Source: Hydractinia symbiolongicarpus (Eukaryota > Cnidaria > Hydrozoa > Anthoathecata > Hydractiniidae). From it: DNA of 64,000 bases. Shown piece by piece: positions 1-11,768 of the stretch. A program made the translations under genes and the position numbers. The DNA is taken from the NCBI RefSeq assembly GCF_029227915.1, contig NC_079883.1, positions 3,472,001 to 3,536,000 of the forward strand, given 5' to 3'. Each line of letters starts with the position of its first letter. The first letter of the stretch is position 1. Below the pieces are notes generated by a model, which saw nothing but the letters and a program-made list of their open reading frames with translations, searched no databases and was not told the origin of the DNA.

Positions 1-1899
1 ATTGACTCATTTTATCTATATAAAGTCTCTTCCTTGCTACTAGTGAAGTTTGACTGTTAATATGATATCTTGATAATAATAACTAATGTTGGTCACAGAT
101 TTTGGTATATTTGTTATAAGTATTTTAAACGAAAACACATCTCAAGAAATATAGTGTAATACATACACACAAAAAAGATTTTTTCTTTCAAAATTTCCAG
201 CTGTAAAGAACTTCAATACGTTAATATTTTATAAAACACATAAGAGAAAAAGACTACTGTTTGGAGGCTTTTTTGCTGTGGTATCAATTTGGTTATTGTA
301 CAGTAATTTACCTCATCTACGCTATGTTATTTGTCGTAGCACGGCTAGCTACGGGTTTGTTTAATTTGGTGAAGCCACCTTGTAACATGCCATAATTAAT
401 AATTTTGATAATTATCCTAAAATACGGTAATGGTAATGACAAGGGAGGGAGTTTAACTGATTGTACTAATTAAATTATTTCATAATAAACAGAAAAATCT
501 AAATATTTACCAAGTTTCAATGACATAAACATCAATATTTTCAAAAAACAATATTTTTCCTCCCTAAAGTATCTATTCACAACCTTGGAAACTTGATAGA
601 CGGTTTGATTAATATTCATGGCGGACGGCTTTGGTCAGCGGTGTAAGCAATGTTCAATCTGTTTTGTATACAACCTGCCACAAACGCATGCAATTCGATT
701 TTTGAACTTTTAGTGTACATGCTTTTAACGCTTTGACATTAACGTTTCTCTCACCGATGTGAGCTTTTACGATTCTTTCTTAACTTCATTGCTTTTGTTT
801 TAAAATGTAGGACAAGAAAAATATAGATAAAAAAGTAATCAAAAATAGAAACAATTTTGAATAATATTCACAAAGTTGTACCTTCTATATCGAATGTTAT
901 ATAGAAATGACCTTTTCTCAATAACATCAAAACAGTCAACACTTGCAGGATTTAATTGGATTTCAACATTATAAGATACTATCCCCATCCTCTGTTCGTC
1001 TGTTAAAGTCGCAACTAACAGTTGGAAATATCAACAGATTTGTAGATAAAGCAGGAAAGAGCAAACTATGTTCCATTGAAAACTTATTGTGTATTCCCAC
1101 GTTTTATACTCATCTTCCTGTCCATATTTGAATGGTTACAAAGCATGATAAATATACCATGTGCCCAGTGGATAAAAAACTTCATGCAAGTACCACATTA
1201 AACGTGCTTCTATCATAATCACATAAGGAAGACAACAATATCATTATTTTGATTAAATACAGTTCACTCCTTTATTAGATTCCCATTTAACGATTTTTTT
1301 CTATTCACTGTAGTGTTTTCTCGCCTCTATGAAAATATATTTACGGATATTTCCTGCCCTTGCTTCTCTATTAAATCTTTTACCTGTAGCTCGAAATTTT
1401 ATGATTTATGCCGATTTGAGCAATTTTTTCTCCTAAGTAAACTGATTTGAAAGTGGCTTACCTAGTTGGGGAACTAATGCCCATCCTCAGTGCATTCTTT
1501 ACGGAAATACAGGAATGGAATTCTGCTAATAGCTATGTAGCTATGGCAAAAAAGACTTTTTGGAAGCAAAATATTAATTCTAACTCATATTAAATAAAAA
1601 AAGGCAGCCATTGTCAAAATGAGTCAGTTTTGTCCAAATGTTACTTGCTATAATATCTTCATCAAGTAACCTGAAAAAAAGACACTCTCTTGTGATACAA
1701 AGTTTTAAAGAGGCATTATCTAAACCTTTCCTTCATGGCCATCTCCATCAGATATCAACTTCTCTACAGCCTCCACCATTGATTTCCTAATAGTCGACGC
1801 TGTGACTAAACCTAAAAAAACGTTTAAGTAAAGGTATTAAAACAACTGATTAAATTTTTCACAAAATCTTTATACCTCGTTGGTGTTCAATACTGAACA
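1..1899. other. Gene-free AT-rich stretch with one interspersed repeat copy
   Basis: No coding exon with a recognisable product was seen on either strand. The only structure I can support is a minus-strand copy of an interspersed repeat (listed separately at 945-1235). A weaker relative of the sequences near 2400 and 8480 (attacctc, gtcatagcac and cgtgcttgttta-like words) lies around 290-420. The rest is unassigned. Confidence 0.5.
945..1235 (-). repeat. Interspersed repeat R1, copy 1
   Basis: The reverse complement matches 3640-3860 and 11060-11350 over about 200-290 bases. Shared words include GACAGGAAGATGAGTATAAA, ATCTGTTGACGTTT, AACTGTTGGCTGT and TAGTATCTCATA. The copies differ by substitutions and small indels, so they are old. 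There is no coding potential and no clear terminal structure, so the class is unknown. Confidence 0.7.
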
Positions 1900-2022
1900 T
1901 CTCTTTAATAATAGCCGTATTTCGTCTGTCTGTTTGTCCGCAAAAGGCCTGTCCTGTTACAGAAACACGAAATGCGATATAGAAAGGGCGGGCGACCCCA
2001 TGAATTTTTTCACGGGTTAACC
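1900..2022 (+). mobile_element. Helitron-like element, type A copy
   Basis: It begins TCTCTTTAATAATAGCC directly after an A. It carries a short TCTG run, then TGTCCGC, then the reverse complement of the CGCATTTCGTGTTTCCG block shared by all type A copies. It ends in a decayed stem-loop (CCCCATGAATTTTTTCACGGG) and TTAACCA. Other type A copies lie at 7984-8159, 25121-25248 and 37731-37842. It is non-coding and therefore non-autonomous. A type B copy follows directly. Confidence 0.65.
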
Positions 2023-2121
2023 ATATATAATATAATACCGTGTGCGTCTGTCTGTCACGCAAAATGGTATCGCAGGTAGCGACGGCAGAACCCGTAGATT
2101 TTTCCACGGGCAACCGACTAG
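2023..2121 (+). mobile_element. Helitron-like element, type B copy
   Basis: It shares TATAATATAATACCG, TCTGTCTGTCACGCAAAATGGTA and the 3' stem-loop plus CGACTAG end with 7849-7983, 37051-37721 and 45457-45578. The 3' end is CTAG and the next base is T, as expected for Helitron insertion between A and T. It has no coding capacity. Confidence 0.65.
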
Positions 2122-2389
2122 TGTTTTTGTATTCGTTGCATTATTTTTCCCAAGAAGCAATTATCGGCACATGAATTTTTTTTCAAAATTTTATTTCTTA
2201 TTTTGATTGTTAATAATAATATTTGGATTAAGGCTGTTATACAAAGGTTCTTTATAAGACAGCTGCCTGCCAAGACAGCGTCGATTTTCTCTTATCAACT
2301 TGACCGTCTTTGATAGGTTAAACTATACGTTCAAATTTTTTTAAACAACATCACATCAGCGGAAACAATCGCTGTTTAAAGGCTAATAC

Positions 2390-3510
2390 CGCCAAGTTGT
2401 TACTCGGCAAATGTACAGCGAATTACCTCGTAAGCCCACGCTATTAATTTTTTGTCATAGCACAGCCATCAACGTGCTTGTTTAACATGGCCAAGACAAA
2501 GTTCATCCTCCAATAATTACTAATATCTGTAATTATCTGATTAAGCTGACACGTTTTTGTTATTGAAATTGACACTCTATAGCTTGTTTTATCTAAGAAA
2601 TGTATTACTGAATGCATTTATTGAATTACACATCGTTCAAACGTCAATTGTTTATGGAAGACGTTCGAGAATCGAAGAAATGGAAATTCAAATTGTTTCA
2701 CATGAAAAAGACTAACAAAACTATGAAATAGTTTTCAAGATTAGAATAAACATGATCATTGATTAGATTTCAATAATCAATAATTCATCATCTGACTGCA
2801 TGATTGTTATGAAGGCAAACTGATAACTTAAATTGACCATGACATTACTATGTTTCATGGCTTTACCGTCATAATGTCCATTTGGTGATTGTACAACAAT
2901 TACGTTAAACCAACCTTGCATGTGTTTTCTTGTTATAGATTTGTCATTTCTTTCTCTGGACAACTCTATTACTTCAAATAATTACTAACTTTGAGAATAA
3001 TTTGACTGCATGATTATTATAAAGACAAACTAATTAATTAAACTAATTTTTTATAATTAGATGGTGCGGTTAAAATGTTGACTGTGTTTCTACAAGTCAC
3101 TTGCAAAATATGCATCTTAATTGCGGCTGCCTGGCCATGCTTGGCTATTATTATATTTATTTAGAACATATAACTAAAAATGATTTTACAATCAACTGTT
3201 AAAGCTAACAAGGTACATTCATCTATGTTTGTCAACTCTTGTCGTAAACAAAATACCACTAAATTCCAACACGGGTGGTAAGTTTCAAGAAATTTAAATT
3301 ACAATTATCATCGTAATAAATGTCTTGCTTTACTTCCTTCTTTGTAATCAATGCCTATTTATTTGAAAGTCAATGCACTTTTGTTATATTTTTTTTACTT
3401 GGTTGTACATATCTATCTAGCAACATAGGGATTTTAAATTCTATAATTATTTTTGCCACTTTCTTTTATAAGGATGGACCCTTTTTTCTGTCATCGGGAT
3501 TCAACATATG
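2390..3510 (+). repeat. Interspersed repeat R2, copy 1 (broken)
   Basis: It is collinear with 8470-9590. Shared blocks include CAGCCATCAACGTGCTTG (2465 vs 8501), GGTGATTGTACAA (2884 vs 8705), TTTTACTTCCTTC/TTTACTTCCTTC and TAGGGATTTTAAAT (3427 vs 9499), in the same order. The copies are diverged and broken by indels. There is no coding potential; the class is unknown. Confidence 0.6.
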
Positions 3511-3639
3511 ATTTTGACTAATGCAGTCCGATATTTTGAGAGTTTCTTTATAAGGATTTGTCTATATGGTTTTGTCATTAGGTGTCACAGATAATTAGAA
3601 AGTGAACTGTACCTAATCATAATAGAGTATTATTTTCTT

Positions 3640-3860
3640 AATCATATGGTATATTTATGATAGAAACGCGTTTAATGTGGTAGTTGCATGATTTATTTCA
3701 GGACAGGAAGATGAGTATAAAACGTAGGAATACGCAATTAGTTTGAATCAAGCATATCTACAGATATCTGTTGACGTTTATAACTGTTGGCTGTGACTTT
3801 AACAGCAGACGAGAAGGAAAACTATAGTATCTCATACTATTGAAATCCAATAACTCTACA
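3640..3860 (+). repeat. Interspersed repeat R1, copy 2
   Basis: It matches 11060-11350 on this strand and 945-1235 on the other, including GACAGGAAGATGAGTATAAA and TGTTGACGTTTATAACTGTT. In all three copies the repeat is followed by a GGCTTTTTTG-type word. Confidence 0.7.
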
Positions 3861-4549
3861 GGGGTAAGGCTTTTTTGCTACGTTTACGGAGGGGTTGATT
3901 GCATCCTTGTGATAGAGTCGAGTTGACCCCTCTTGCTAGAATCCATTAAAAATATCCTATTAATTTAAGACTTGGTGCACATTACACTACATCATGAAAA
4001 ACACGATCAATTTGTTAATTCACACCACGGGATCACTAGAAAGGATTTTTCTACTTTAGTAGAAATGTAACATTGTTAATGATATTTTGTTGTCTTTTGA
4101 TCGAATTACCCTAAAATAGGGTGCCAAAATATTTTCGTTTGTAATTAGCTATCTCTTACTTAACACGACGACACCATGCGACTTATAGGTGACATTTTAG
4201 TCACAATGTCCCATTATATATAGGAAGCGGCTCAAATGCATCGAACCTAGTAGGATTAAAATAGTTCGAAAGCCTAAGATAAAATAGCAATAATTTGACA
4301 AATCCAACCTTCTTCATAGGTGAATCCAAGGGAATGGACTTTGGTTCGTTATATCGAAATGTTCATTATATCTGGGGTTCGTTATATCGACAGTCCACAG
4401 TATTGGTTTCCCATTTTTTCCCATGAGCAATTGATCTTTGAAGATTGCGGAATTTACTTTATGTAAAACATTGCTTTGATAATTTTATTGCTTTAATAAC
4501 TACTAACGTCGATAAATATTTGACTACATGATTGGGCAAGAGGAAATCA

Positions 4550-6282
4550 AATAAAGATGTAGCAAAGAAAAACAAGGAGAAAATCTTTGATGATTTGAAA
4601 AGTCGAAATGTGGTCAATCATAACGTATAAAACAGAATACCTACGATCAACTGAACAAAGCAGTTTTGAAATGGTTTACACGTGCAAGAGCTGAAAATGT
4701 ACCAGTGAGTGGCATCCTTTTGAAAGAAAAGGCCCTTTATTTTGTAAAAGAACTTAGAAAAGTTTCAAGCATCTGATGGATGGCTAGACAAATGGAAGAA
4801 AAGGTTTGTTTTGTACTTTTCTTCTAAAATATTTCTCTTCATGGAAATTACTACAACATATTAGAAAGTCTTTCTTTGAGGACGTTGATGTATTTCTCTT
4901 CTGCTGTGAATATTAGACGAGATGGTACCTTCATTCATAAACCATCGTTTTGATTTACGATTTACCAAGGATCTCCACTTTGCACTTATTTTCCTTGTCT
5001 GCTTTTAAAAAATAGAATATTGTTTTTCCAAATTTCCCAGATTTTTCAAGTGGGAGGTGTCCAATGACTTTCTGTTTTCCCTCTTGAAGAACTGCTACAG
5101 CGTATTTGTCCATCGTTCAGTTGCATTATTGAATTTGATTGTTCTCCCCAAAATGATGTCCATATCTCTTTATACACATGATGACCCATAACAAAAGCTT
5201 CAATTTCATAAGTCTTGTTTGAGACAATCAGTGTGGATTCGAGTTTTAAAATTTCTTGAATAGATGGCATTACATCAGTCATGTTGACGTCTCAGAATTG
5301 AAACAAAAGGAAGAAAAAATAAAGTGCCAAAAAGAGGAAAATCGCCTTAATTGTAGACAACTGCCCTGCTTACCCGCACGTTAAAGGGCTTAAAGGGATT
5401 AAACTCATCTTTCTACGCCGAACACAACATCCCTGACACAGCCCATGAACCAAGGAGTCATCAGAGCACTCAAAGCTAAGTATTATAAACTTGCAGTAAA
5501 AAGGCAACTTGACAATTTAGAGAAAGGAAAACAACTCTCAAAATTCCCCATTTTGACGGCGATGGAAATGCTCAACAAAGCTTGGAACGCTATCCCCAAC
5601 TAAACCTTTTTGAACTGTTTCAAGAAGTCTGGGATTTCTGACGCATCAATTGAGAAGGACTTGAAGGACGTTGATGATCTATTCGCAAATTTGGATGTCG
5701 AAAACAAAGAAATTACGATCGAGGATTTACAAGGCGATCTTTAAACGTTCAAAGTTTAAAGTAAACGTTGAATTTTCAGCAGAGGAATTCGTCGAATTGG
5801 ATATCTGTGTTTCCAGTACCGCGCCCGACGCAGACATGATCGCCGAAGTTACTGGTCGTGTGGAAATGGAAGATAGCGAAGAAGATGAAGATGGACATTC
5901 TGATAGCGAAGGCCCAACAGCGAAGCCGATCAAATCCTCTTTTAAAGATGTTATGAATGCAATTTCAATCGTAAAAGATTGCAGCATTTTTACATCATTT
6001 GGTGTCAACTTGAGAAAAGCACTTGATGGTGCAACTCGTAAAGAGATCGTCTCTCCAATGTAAAGCAATCAAATATGCATCAGTTTTTCAAATAGAGTTT
6101 CTTTTTTGTGTAAACTATGAAAATATGTTTTCATGATTTTTCAAATTAACGTAATTTCCCTATGTAATTTTCACTCTCTAAAGCTAAAAGTTCGAATTAC
6201 AGAGACTTTCATAATTCAAATATCTCTATAATTCAAACAAATTTTTTTCCCCGTGGGAATTCGAATTAGGGAGAGTCAACTG
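4550..6282 (+). mobile_element. Decayed pogo/Tigger-like DNA transposon
   Basis: Two broken parts of a pogo/Tigger (CENP-B/jerky-type) transposase are readable on the plus strand. Near 4655-4790 a CENPB-type helix-turn-helix segment reads LKWFTRARAENVPVSG followed by KEKALYFVKEL. From 5346 a catalytic-domain segment reads LIVDNCPAYPHVKG (the second catalytic Asp lies in VDNC), then after frameshifts LSKFPILTAMEMLNKAWNAI, and finally an open reading frame at 5671-6063 with an acidic tail. The right end near 6261-6282 reads GAATTAGGGAGAGTCAACTG followed by TA. That fits a CAGT-type inverted repeat and a TA target site of Tc1/mariner/pogo elements. I could not place the left end. Stops and frameshifts make it inactive. 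Confidence 0.75.
4955..5282 (-). pseudogene. HIRAN-like domain fragment, frameshifted
   Basis: An ATG at 5282 opens a frame reading IEAFVMGHHVYKEIWTSFWG. After a frameshift near 5115 it continues DKYAVAVLQEG, VIGHLP and a lysine-rich end with a stop at 4955. The pattern HHVYKxxW...GE...DxYAVAV...VGHLP resembles the HIRAN domain (known from HLTF/Rad5 as a DNA 3'-end binding fold) and HIRAN-like cnidarian repeat proteins. It lies in opposite orientation between the two halves of the pogo-like transposase, where the first half of the DDE domain would be expected. It may be a nested insertion or captured exon. The domain assignment rests on memory of the pattern. Confidence 0.45.
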
Positions 6283-7848
6283 TAATTAATTAACCTGATT
6301 ATCATAATTAGATGGTTCGCTTTATATAAAAAAATAGGAAAAATTCAGCACTCAGTGACACGCTAAACGAAAGCTGTGCCCAGTCAAAAAGGCTGATGCC
6401 TGCTGAAGACGCCAGACACGATAAAGTTTTTTAAACAGCAATAAAATAAATATCATGCTTTGAAAACATGCTAAGTAAAAAGACATCTTTAGGAGAAAAC
6501 TAAAACTTTGTCCACAAGGTATGATAGAAGAAAACAGAATTAAATTGAGGAACAAAACAACGATACAGTTGTGGCAAATTTTTTAGATTACTTTTAAACA
6601 GCGGTACGGAAAATGAATTTTAATGCATTTAAGTAACAAAAAATTTCCTGAAAAAGTTATGAGAAGTTACATATCCAACACGTAAGTAAATTTGAAATCC
6701 GGTACATTTCAAGGTCTTTCATACAAAGTTTTTAAGAATTAAAAACGAATAAAGACCAGCGGTTTGGACGAATTGCCACCGCGAAAGGATTGTAGGTAAC
6801 GTATTGTAACGCGTCTTCTTTACATGTAAAGTTTATTAGTACAATTAAACCAGTTCCAATATTTAATTTCTTAAAATAATAGACGAAGTAATTATACACA
6901 AGACTGGTATAACCAATGTATTTCGTGTCCTTTATTTGGAAAAAAATTACAGTGCCTTACTACCTAGCCATTCTAATTGTTAACTAAATTAAACTAAAGC
7001 AATTCCGTGGTTTTAAATACTTAGCAGACAGATAATGAAACATTATTTGTAAGGTTTGCCATAAAACCCACTAGCGTCAAATGTTGGCATGTATCAGCGT
7101 TGTGTCATAATTGAAGGCGTATCTATTCCCCTTACCTGAGGAATTATGCACTTTACATAAAGCATGGCAATTAACTTATGCATAACATAATCTGGGAAAG
7201 GAAATCGGGCAATATAAAACATCATGTAATGGACTAAGTTTTTTCAACCTCGCATTGAAACAGTTTTTCCTGATCATTTGTGCTATCATAGATCATGTTA
7301 TTGCTTTAGGTAAATAGTTTTTTAAATTTAGTAAAGTGTATTAAAATAACTTTGGAGAGTTTTTTTTGGAGAAATGTGTGGTGGGGACATTTAATTCCCA
7401 TGTTTGCAAGCAGAGGAATTTGAAAACACTTTTACGAGATTTGACGTAGTTTTTATAGAAACCATTTTTATCCACCTTGTTTGACTTCTGGTGCGTAGTA
7501 CAATCATGAAATCCAATCCAAGTTGTTTGCGGTCTTGACATGTCTAGAACGGAACATCCAACTATTAGAGCAACGACGGTTGGAGATCTCTTTCAAATCC
7601 CCTCTCTCCCCACCCCTTTAATACTTTGCATTAATAAGAATATGTGATAAATGTTTTCACATGTTAAAATAAACGTTTCATCACATTTTTTAGCCATTTA
7701 TAATTCTTTACCGAACTACTTTTAAGATTTCGGCTGCAAAAGTACATTGTCAGGAGCACCCTAACCAGATACCCAACTGGCTAGCTAGATGTATTTATGC
7801 CACTCTTTTAGTTAATTTTCTTCGTCCCACCAAAAGTTATTGGTGTGA
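6283..7848. other. Gene-free stretch, nothing recognised
   Basis: AT-rich sequence without a supportable exon, tRNA or repeat copy. Short open frames here are uninterrupted only by chance and have low-complexity translations. Confidence 0.45.
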
Positions 7849-7983
7849 CTAGTCGTTAGCCCGTGGAAAAATCCACAGGTTCGCCCGTCCTTTTTATACC
7901 GCATTGCGTGCGTCTCGCTACTTACGCAGCTAAGCTACCATTTTTGCGTGACAGACAGATGTATACGGGTATTATAATATAGA
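7849..7983 (-). mobile_element. Helitron-like element, type B copy
   Basis: Read on the minus strand it starts TCTATATTATAATACCCGTA and has TCTGTCTGTCACGCAAAA, a GC-richer body, the stem-loop GTGGATTTTTCCACGGG, and CTAACGACTAG followed by T. The 5' TC, 3' hairpin and CTAG end are Helitron hallmarks. Its 5' end abuts the 3' end of a type A copy, so the pair is head-to-tail. Confidence 0.7.
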
Positions 7984-8159
7984 CTAATCGTTAGCCCGTG
8001 GAAAAATCCACGGGGTCGCCCGTCAGTTTACCCGTCGCAACAAAGTGGACAAAAATATATCGCATTTGGTATTGGTGCACATTTTAAAAATTTCGTGTTT
8101 CCGTTACGGGACGCTGCTTTCGCGGACACACAGACAGACGACGGCTATTTTTAAAGAGA
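7984..8159 (-). mobile_element. Helitron-like element, type A copy
   Basis: On the minus strand it starts TCTCTTTAAAAATAGCCGTC after an A and contains TCTGTCTGTGTGTCCGCGAAAG and the reverse complement of CATTTGGTATTGG/TTTCGTGTTTCCG. It ends with CCGTGGATTTTTCCACGGG and CTAACGATTAG followed by T. It is non-coding. Confidence 0.7.
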
Positions 8160-9696
8160 TATATCATTTTACCAACGCTTACTAATCTACATCTTGGTAA
8201 CTACCAAGGTAAAAAGTTAAAGTAGTCTTATTAAGTGGCCTGCAACAAAACTTGTTCTTATGTTCTAAATGTGGCTAGTGGTTAAGTCTTTGTTACGATG
8301 ACGCAAAAGCCTGTGAGAATTTTGCAGTGGTTTATATTCTAACTACGAACAATTTAAAAAAACTCACGGCAACGTATTGTACAAAGCAAAAAAGCTGGAT
8401 GACTGTTTTAGCGACACGGGTTAACAACATCCTGAGACATAAGTCGACGGACGCACTAAATGCGATATATAAAAGACGGTTCATATTATTTATCATACCA
8501 CAGCCATCAACGTGCTTGTTTAGCATGGAAAAACCACCCTGCATCCTCTGATAATTACTAATTTCACGATTATCATTAAGGAAAACTAACGACGGATTGT
8601 CACATTTTTAAAAATAAGAATGAGGCACTTTTTTTTTGTTTGAGAATGACAAACAATAGGAAATGACTACTATATTTGATAGCTTTACCGCCATGATTTC
8701 CATCTGGTGATTGTACAAATAATTACCTCATAAGACGCACGCTGTATGTGTTTTGTCGTTATAGCTTTGTTAATAACTTATTTGTTTCCTCTATACAACT
8801 CAATCCCTTCTACTATAACCTCGCCTTAAGTTAGACTGCTAAAGCAAAAAAAGTCAGTATCAGTCCATGTTTATCGATTTCTTCCTGAACTTCCTGTATA
8901 ATAATCAATGTCTATTCATAAAAATATAACGTCGAATCCCCTCACACGCAGAGGGAACGGTGATGGAGGTTGGGATGGCTACTTTACAGTCACTACACTT
9001 TTGTTCTGTTTTTAATAATTACTAACTTTATTCATTATCTGGCTGTCGAATATTTAAACATCAAGTTGAGGCATTTATGTTGTTTGGGAATAAGACATAC
9101 AAAAGAAAATGTTTCCACCTAATGATTGTACTGTGTATTTTAACTAGCACATGAATCCTCATTGCATCTGTTTCTCCTAACCCGGAATAAATACATTTTA
9201 TGGATTCTAAAATGGACAACATCAGTAGTTTGTACTTGGCCTGTTAAAGCAAGAAAAGACATCGCCTATGTTTATCGATTCCATCATGTCCATCAATGTC
9301 CACACGAGCGATATGCTTAAGGGAGTTTGAATCACAATGTCATTTGTTGCTTTTACTTCCTTCATTATAATCAATGCTTATTCATAATACTGTAACACCA
9401 AACCCACTCAGACGTAGGGTGGTGGCGCTAGTGGTGGTGGTAGTGACTAAACTTTAGTTATGTTCTTTACTGTATTTTAAATTTTTATCTAGCAAAATAG
9501 GGATTTTAAATGCCATAATTATTTTTGCCAATTTCTTTTATTTGGATGGAGCCTACTTCTTTTTACTGAAATTCAACACAGATTTTAGGAATCAAAAACT
9601 GTACCAATTAGCTTAGGAGACGGTAAATAAATGAGGGACAATTATTAATAGCTAAATCTATTTTATATAGGTGAATATTTATCATAGCACATCCGT
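8160..9696. other. Gene-free stretch, mostly repeat R2 copy 2
   Basis: 8470-9590 is the second, diverged copy of the R2 family described at 2390-3510. No exon or RNA gene is supportable. Confidence 0.5.
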
Positions 9697-9943
9697 ATTT
9701 CATTCACAACAGAGAATGCTTCACCCCGATCAGACCTCTGATAACATATTGCCGCACGTAGTGTAGTGGGTTCGTCTGCGGCTCCCAGTTCTGGGGACCG
9801 CAGATCAAATCCTGCTCACCGCTTGGCAGTATGTTAGTGATGAACAAAGTAGTTCTTCTTCAATATGACTTACACGCATTATACTCGCCCGTCATGATCA
9901 GAGGTCTGATCAGGGTAAAGTATTCTCTGTTGAGAATGAAATT
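9697..9943. mobile_element. Hairpin (TIR) element with tRNA-like core
   Basis: The ends are long imperfect inverted repeats of about 47 bases. The left arm reads ATTTCATTCACAACAGAGAA then GATCAGACCTCTGAT; the right arm is its complement (ATCAGAGGTCTGATC then TTCTCTGTTGAGAATGAAAT). Between them, 9751-9822 is tRNA-like on the plus strand: an A-box-like TAGTGTAGTGG and a B-box-like GATCAAATCC in the expected spacing. I see no convincing target duplication. It looks like a TIR element that holds, or was built from, a tRNA-derived SINE. Confidence 0.6.
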
Positions 9944-11059
9944 TCAAGAAAAACTCTTCGTTAATTAAAATTTCTGCTAATTGCTATCCGATATTGAAGG
10001 AGTCTTTTATACTTTTGCCACGCAAAATGGTAGCGGCGACATTTTTGATCTTACCGCAAAGTCTTTGTAAAAGCAGGCTTTGATTTATTTTATTTTTTTA
10101 TATGTTAGTATGCTATTTGTTTTTTATTCATTAACCTAAAAGAATAGTTATGGCAACAAAAAACATTAACAAATCGTAAAATTTGACAAACACTATGTTA
10201 ATTAAGGAACCCCATACTTTGTGATCTGTTCTGTTGTTGAGTACAGCGATGACAAAGTGTTTGGTGGACGACGTGGTGTAATGGCGGCCATTTTGAAGAA
10301 AGTTTGTACGGCGTTTTTTTTTACCCTTTCACATTGTAAGATAAATATATCATCACGTTTTCTAGCTATGTATATATCTTAAACAAACCAATTTTAGGAT
10401 TGTGGTTACAAACGTAGATTTCGCAGGAGTATGTGTAAGTGCATCTCTAGTTAGTTAGCCTAATTTATTGTTTATCTTATGAAGTTTTTATTCAGTTTGG
10501 TATAAGAGCTTTTTACCTCAGACAAAATTATCTATGTTTGGGTTGTGGCTATCTAGCTAGATGTTTATTAACATCTGGCTAAAAAAAGTGAAAGTAGCCA
10601 AATGCAGTCTGGCTACACCATATTCCTAATCAAAAATTCTTATGCTAAATATTTTAAGGTAGCTACACTTTTTATTTTATTCTTTTTATAACTGTCATAA
10701 AACTTATTCTACAAAATAAAATTGCAGAGCGATTGTTCTAGCTGTATGTGTTTCTATTTAACAGAAGTTGCGATAACGTTTATTTTGCGTACCGTTGTGC
10801 GACATTGTTTACATTGGTGCACATTGTTTATGTACTAAGCACTCAGCCCGGGGTAACATTCATTTTTGAACTTTTGCCAAGAACATTTTCCAAAAAAAAT
10901 AAAGGTTGGTCGACTGCTTTAGTTACGATGGGGTTACAACGGGTTGTAAACAGTGTTTTTATTTCACCTGTTGTGTGCTTTACTCAATTTAGGACATACT
11001 ACTTGTACTACAGATACATGCTACAGATTGTTAAGCGCCGAGTAACACAGTTTTCTTAC
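9944..11059. other. Gene-free stretch, nothing recognised
   Basis: AT-rich. No exon, RNA gene or repeat copy that I can support. Confidence 0.4.
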
Positions 11060-11350
11060 CCATATATGGTATATGTGTGACAGAAGCACGTGTGATGTGA
11101 TAGTTACATAATTCATTTCATCAAGCAGTCACACATATCATATCTATTATTTTTGTAACCATTTAAATATTTGACTGACAGGAAGATGAGTATAAAATGT
11201 CGGAGTACACAATAAGTTTTCAATTGAACTTAATTTGCTCTTTCCTGCTTCATCTACAACTATCTGTTGACGTTTTTAACTGTTGGCTGTCACTTTGACA
11301 ACCGGCAAGAAATACAACCATAGTATCTCATAATACATAGATCTAATATA
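11060..11350 (+). repeat. Interspersed repeat R1, copy 3
   Basis: It matches 3640-3860 and the reverse complement of 945-1235, including GACAGGAAGATGAGTATAAA, ATCTGTTGACGTTT and TAGTATCTCATA. The single foldback arm CAACCTCGTCCCCAGGGC follows at about 11392. Confidence 0.7.
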
Positions 11351-11632
11351 ACCCAACAAGAATTGGGCTTTTTTGTTATGGTTGGGGAGGGCAACCTCGT
11401 CCCCAGGGCATCTTTTATCATTCTAACATCTGTCTCCGTTTCAAAAAGATAAAAAATACCCTGGAGGCGAAGTTCGGGGGAGGAGTCAATTCTATTGTTG
11501 GGATAGGGTCGATTTCACCCCTCCAGGTAAAATCCATTTTAAAGATATTATTAACTTGAGACTTGTGCACATAACCTTTAATATAAAAAGAACAAACAAG
11601 GTTTTTTTCAAAATGATTGACATATTGCCGAA

Positions 11633-11768
11633 CTAGTGGTAAGCCCGTGGAAAAATCGACGGATCCAGCGGTTTTCAAATTTTTACCCGTCGTAACACTG
11701 TTATTTCGTGCGGTTTTTAGCACGACATCACTCAGTGTGACAGATTGAATGCAGCTATTATTTTAGCG
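11633..11768 (-). mobile_element. Degenerate Helitron-like copy
   Basis: It keeps the CTAG-type end (aaCTAGtggtaagcccgtgg), part of the hairpin GTGGAAAAAT...GACGG, the ATTTCGTGCG word and the terminal GCTATTATTTTAG word of the type A family. A second partial copy may follow up to about 11890. It is strongly mutated. Confidence 0.45.

Larger units (their letters stand above)
2122..4549. other. Gene-free stretch with R1 and R2 repeat copies
   Basis: No gene was recognised. 2390-3510 belongs to interspersed family R2, and 3640-3860 is R1 copy 2. The part near 4318-4403 contains two TTCGTTATATCGA words and may be the decayed left flank of the pogo-like element that follows. Confidence 0.5.

Noticed and set aside
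5727-6068. 113-codon minus-strand frame
   Set aside because: Shadow of the plus-strand transposase tail, whose acidic GAAGATGAAGAT repeats read as Ser-rich on the other strand.
10748-11080. 110-codon plus-strand frame
   Set aside because: Aromatic-rich translation typical of AT-rich non-coding DNA, and its end overlaps repeat R1.
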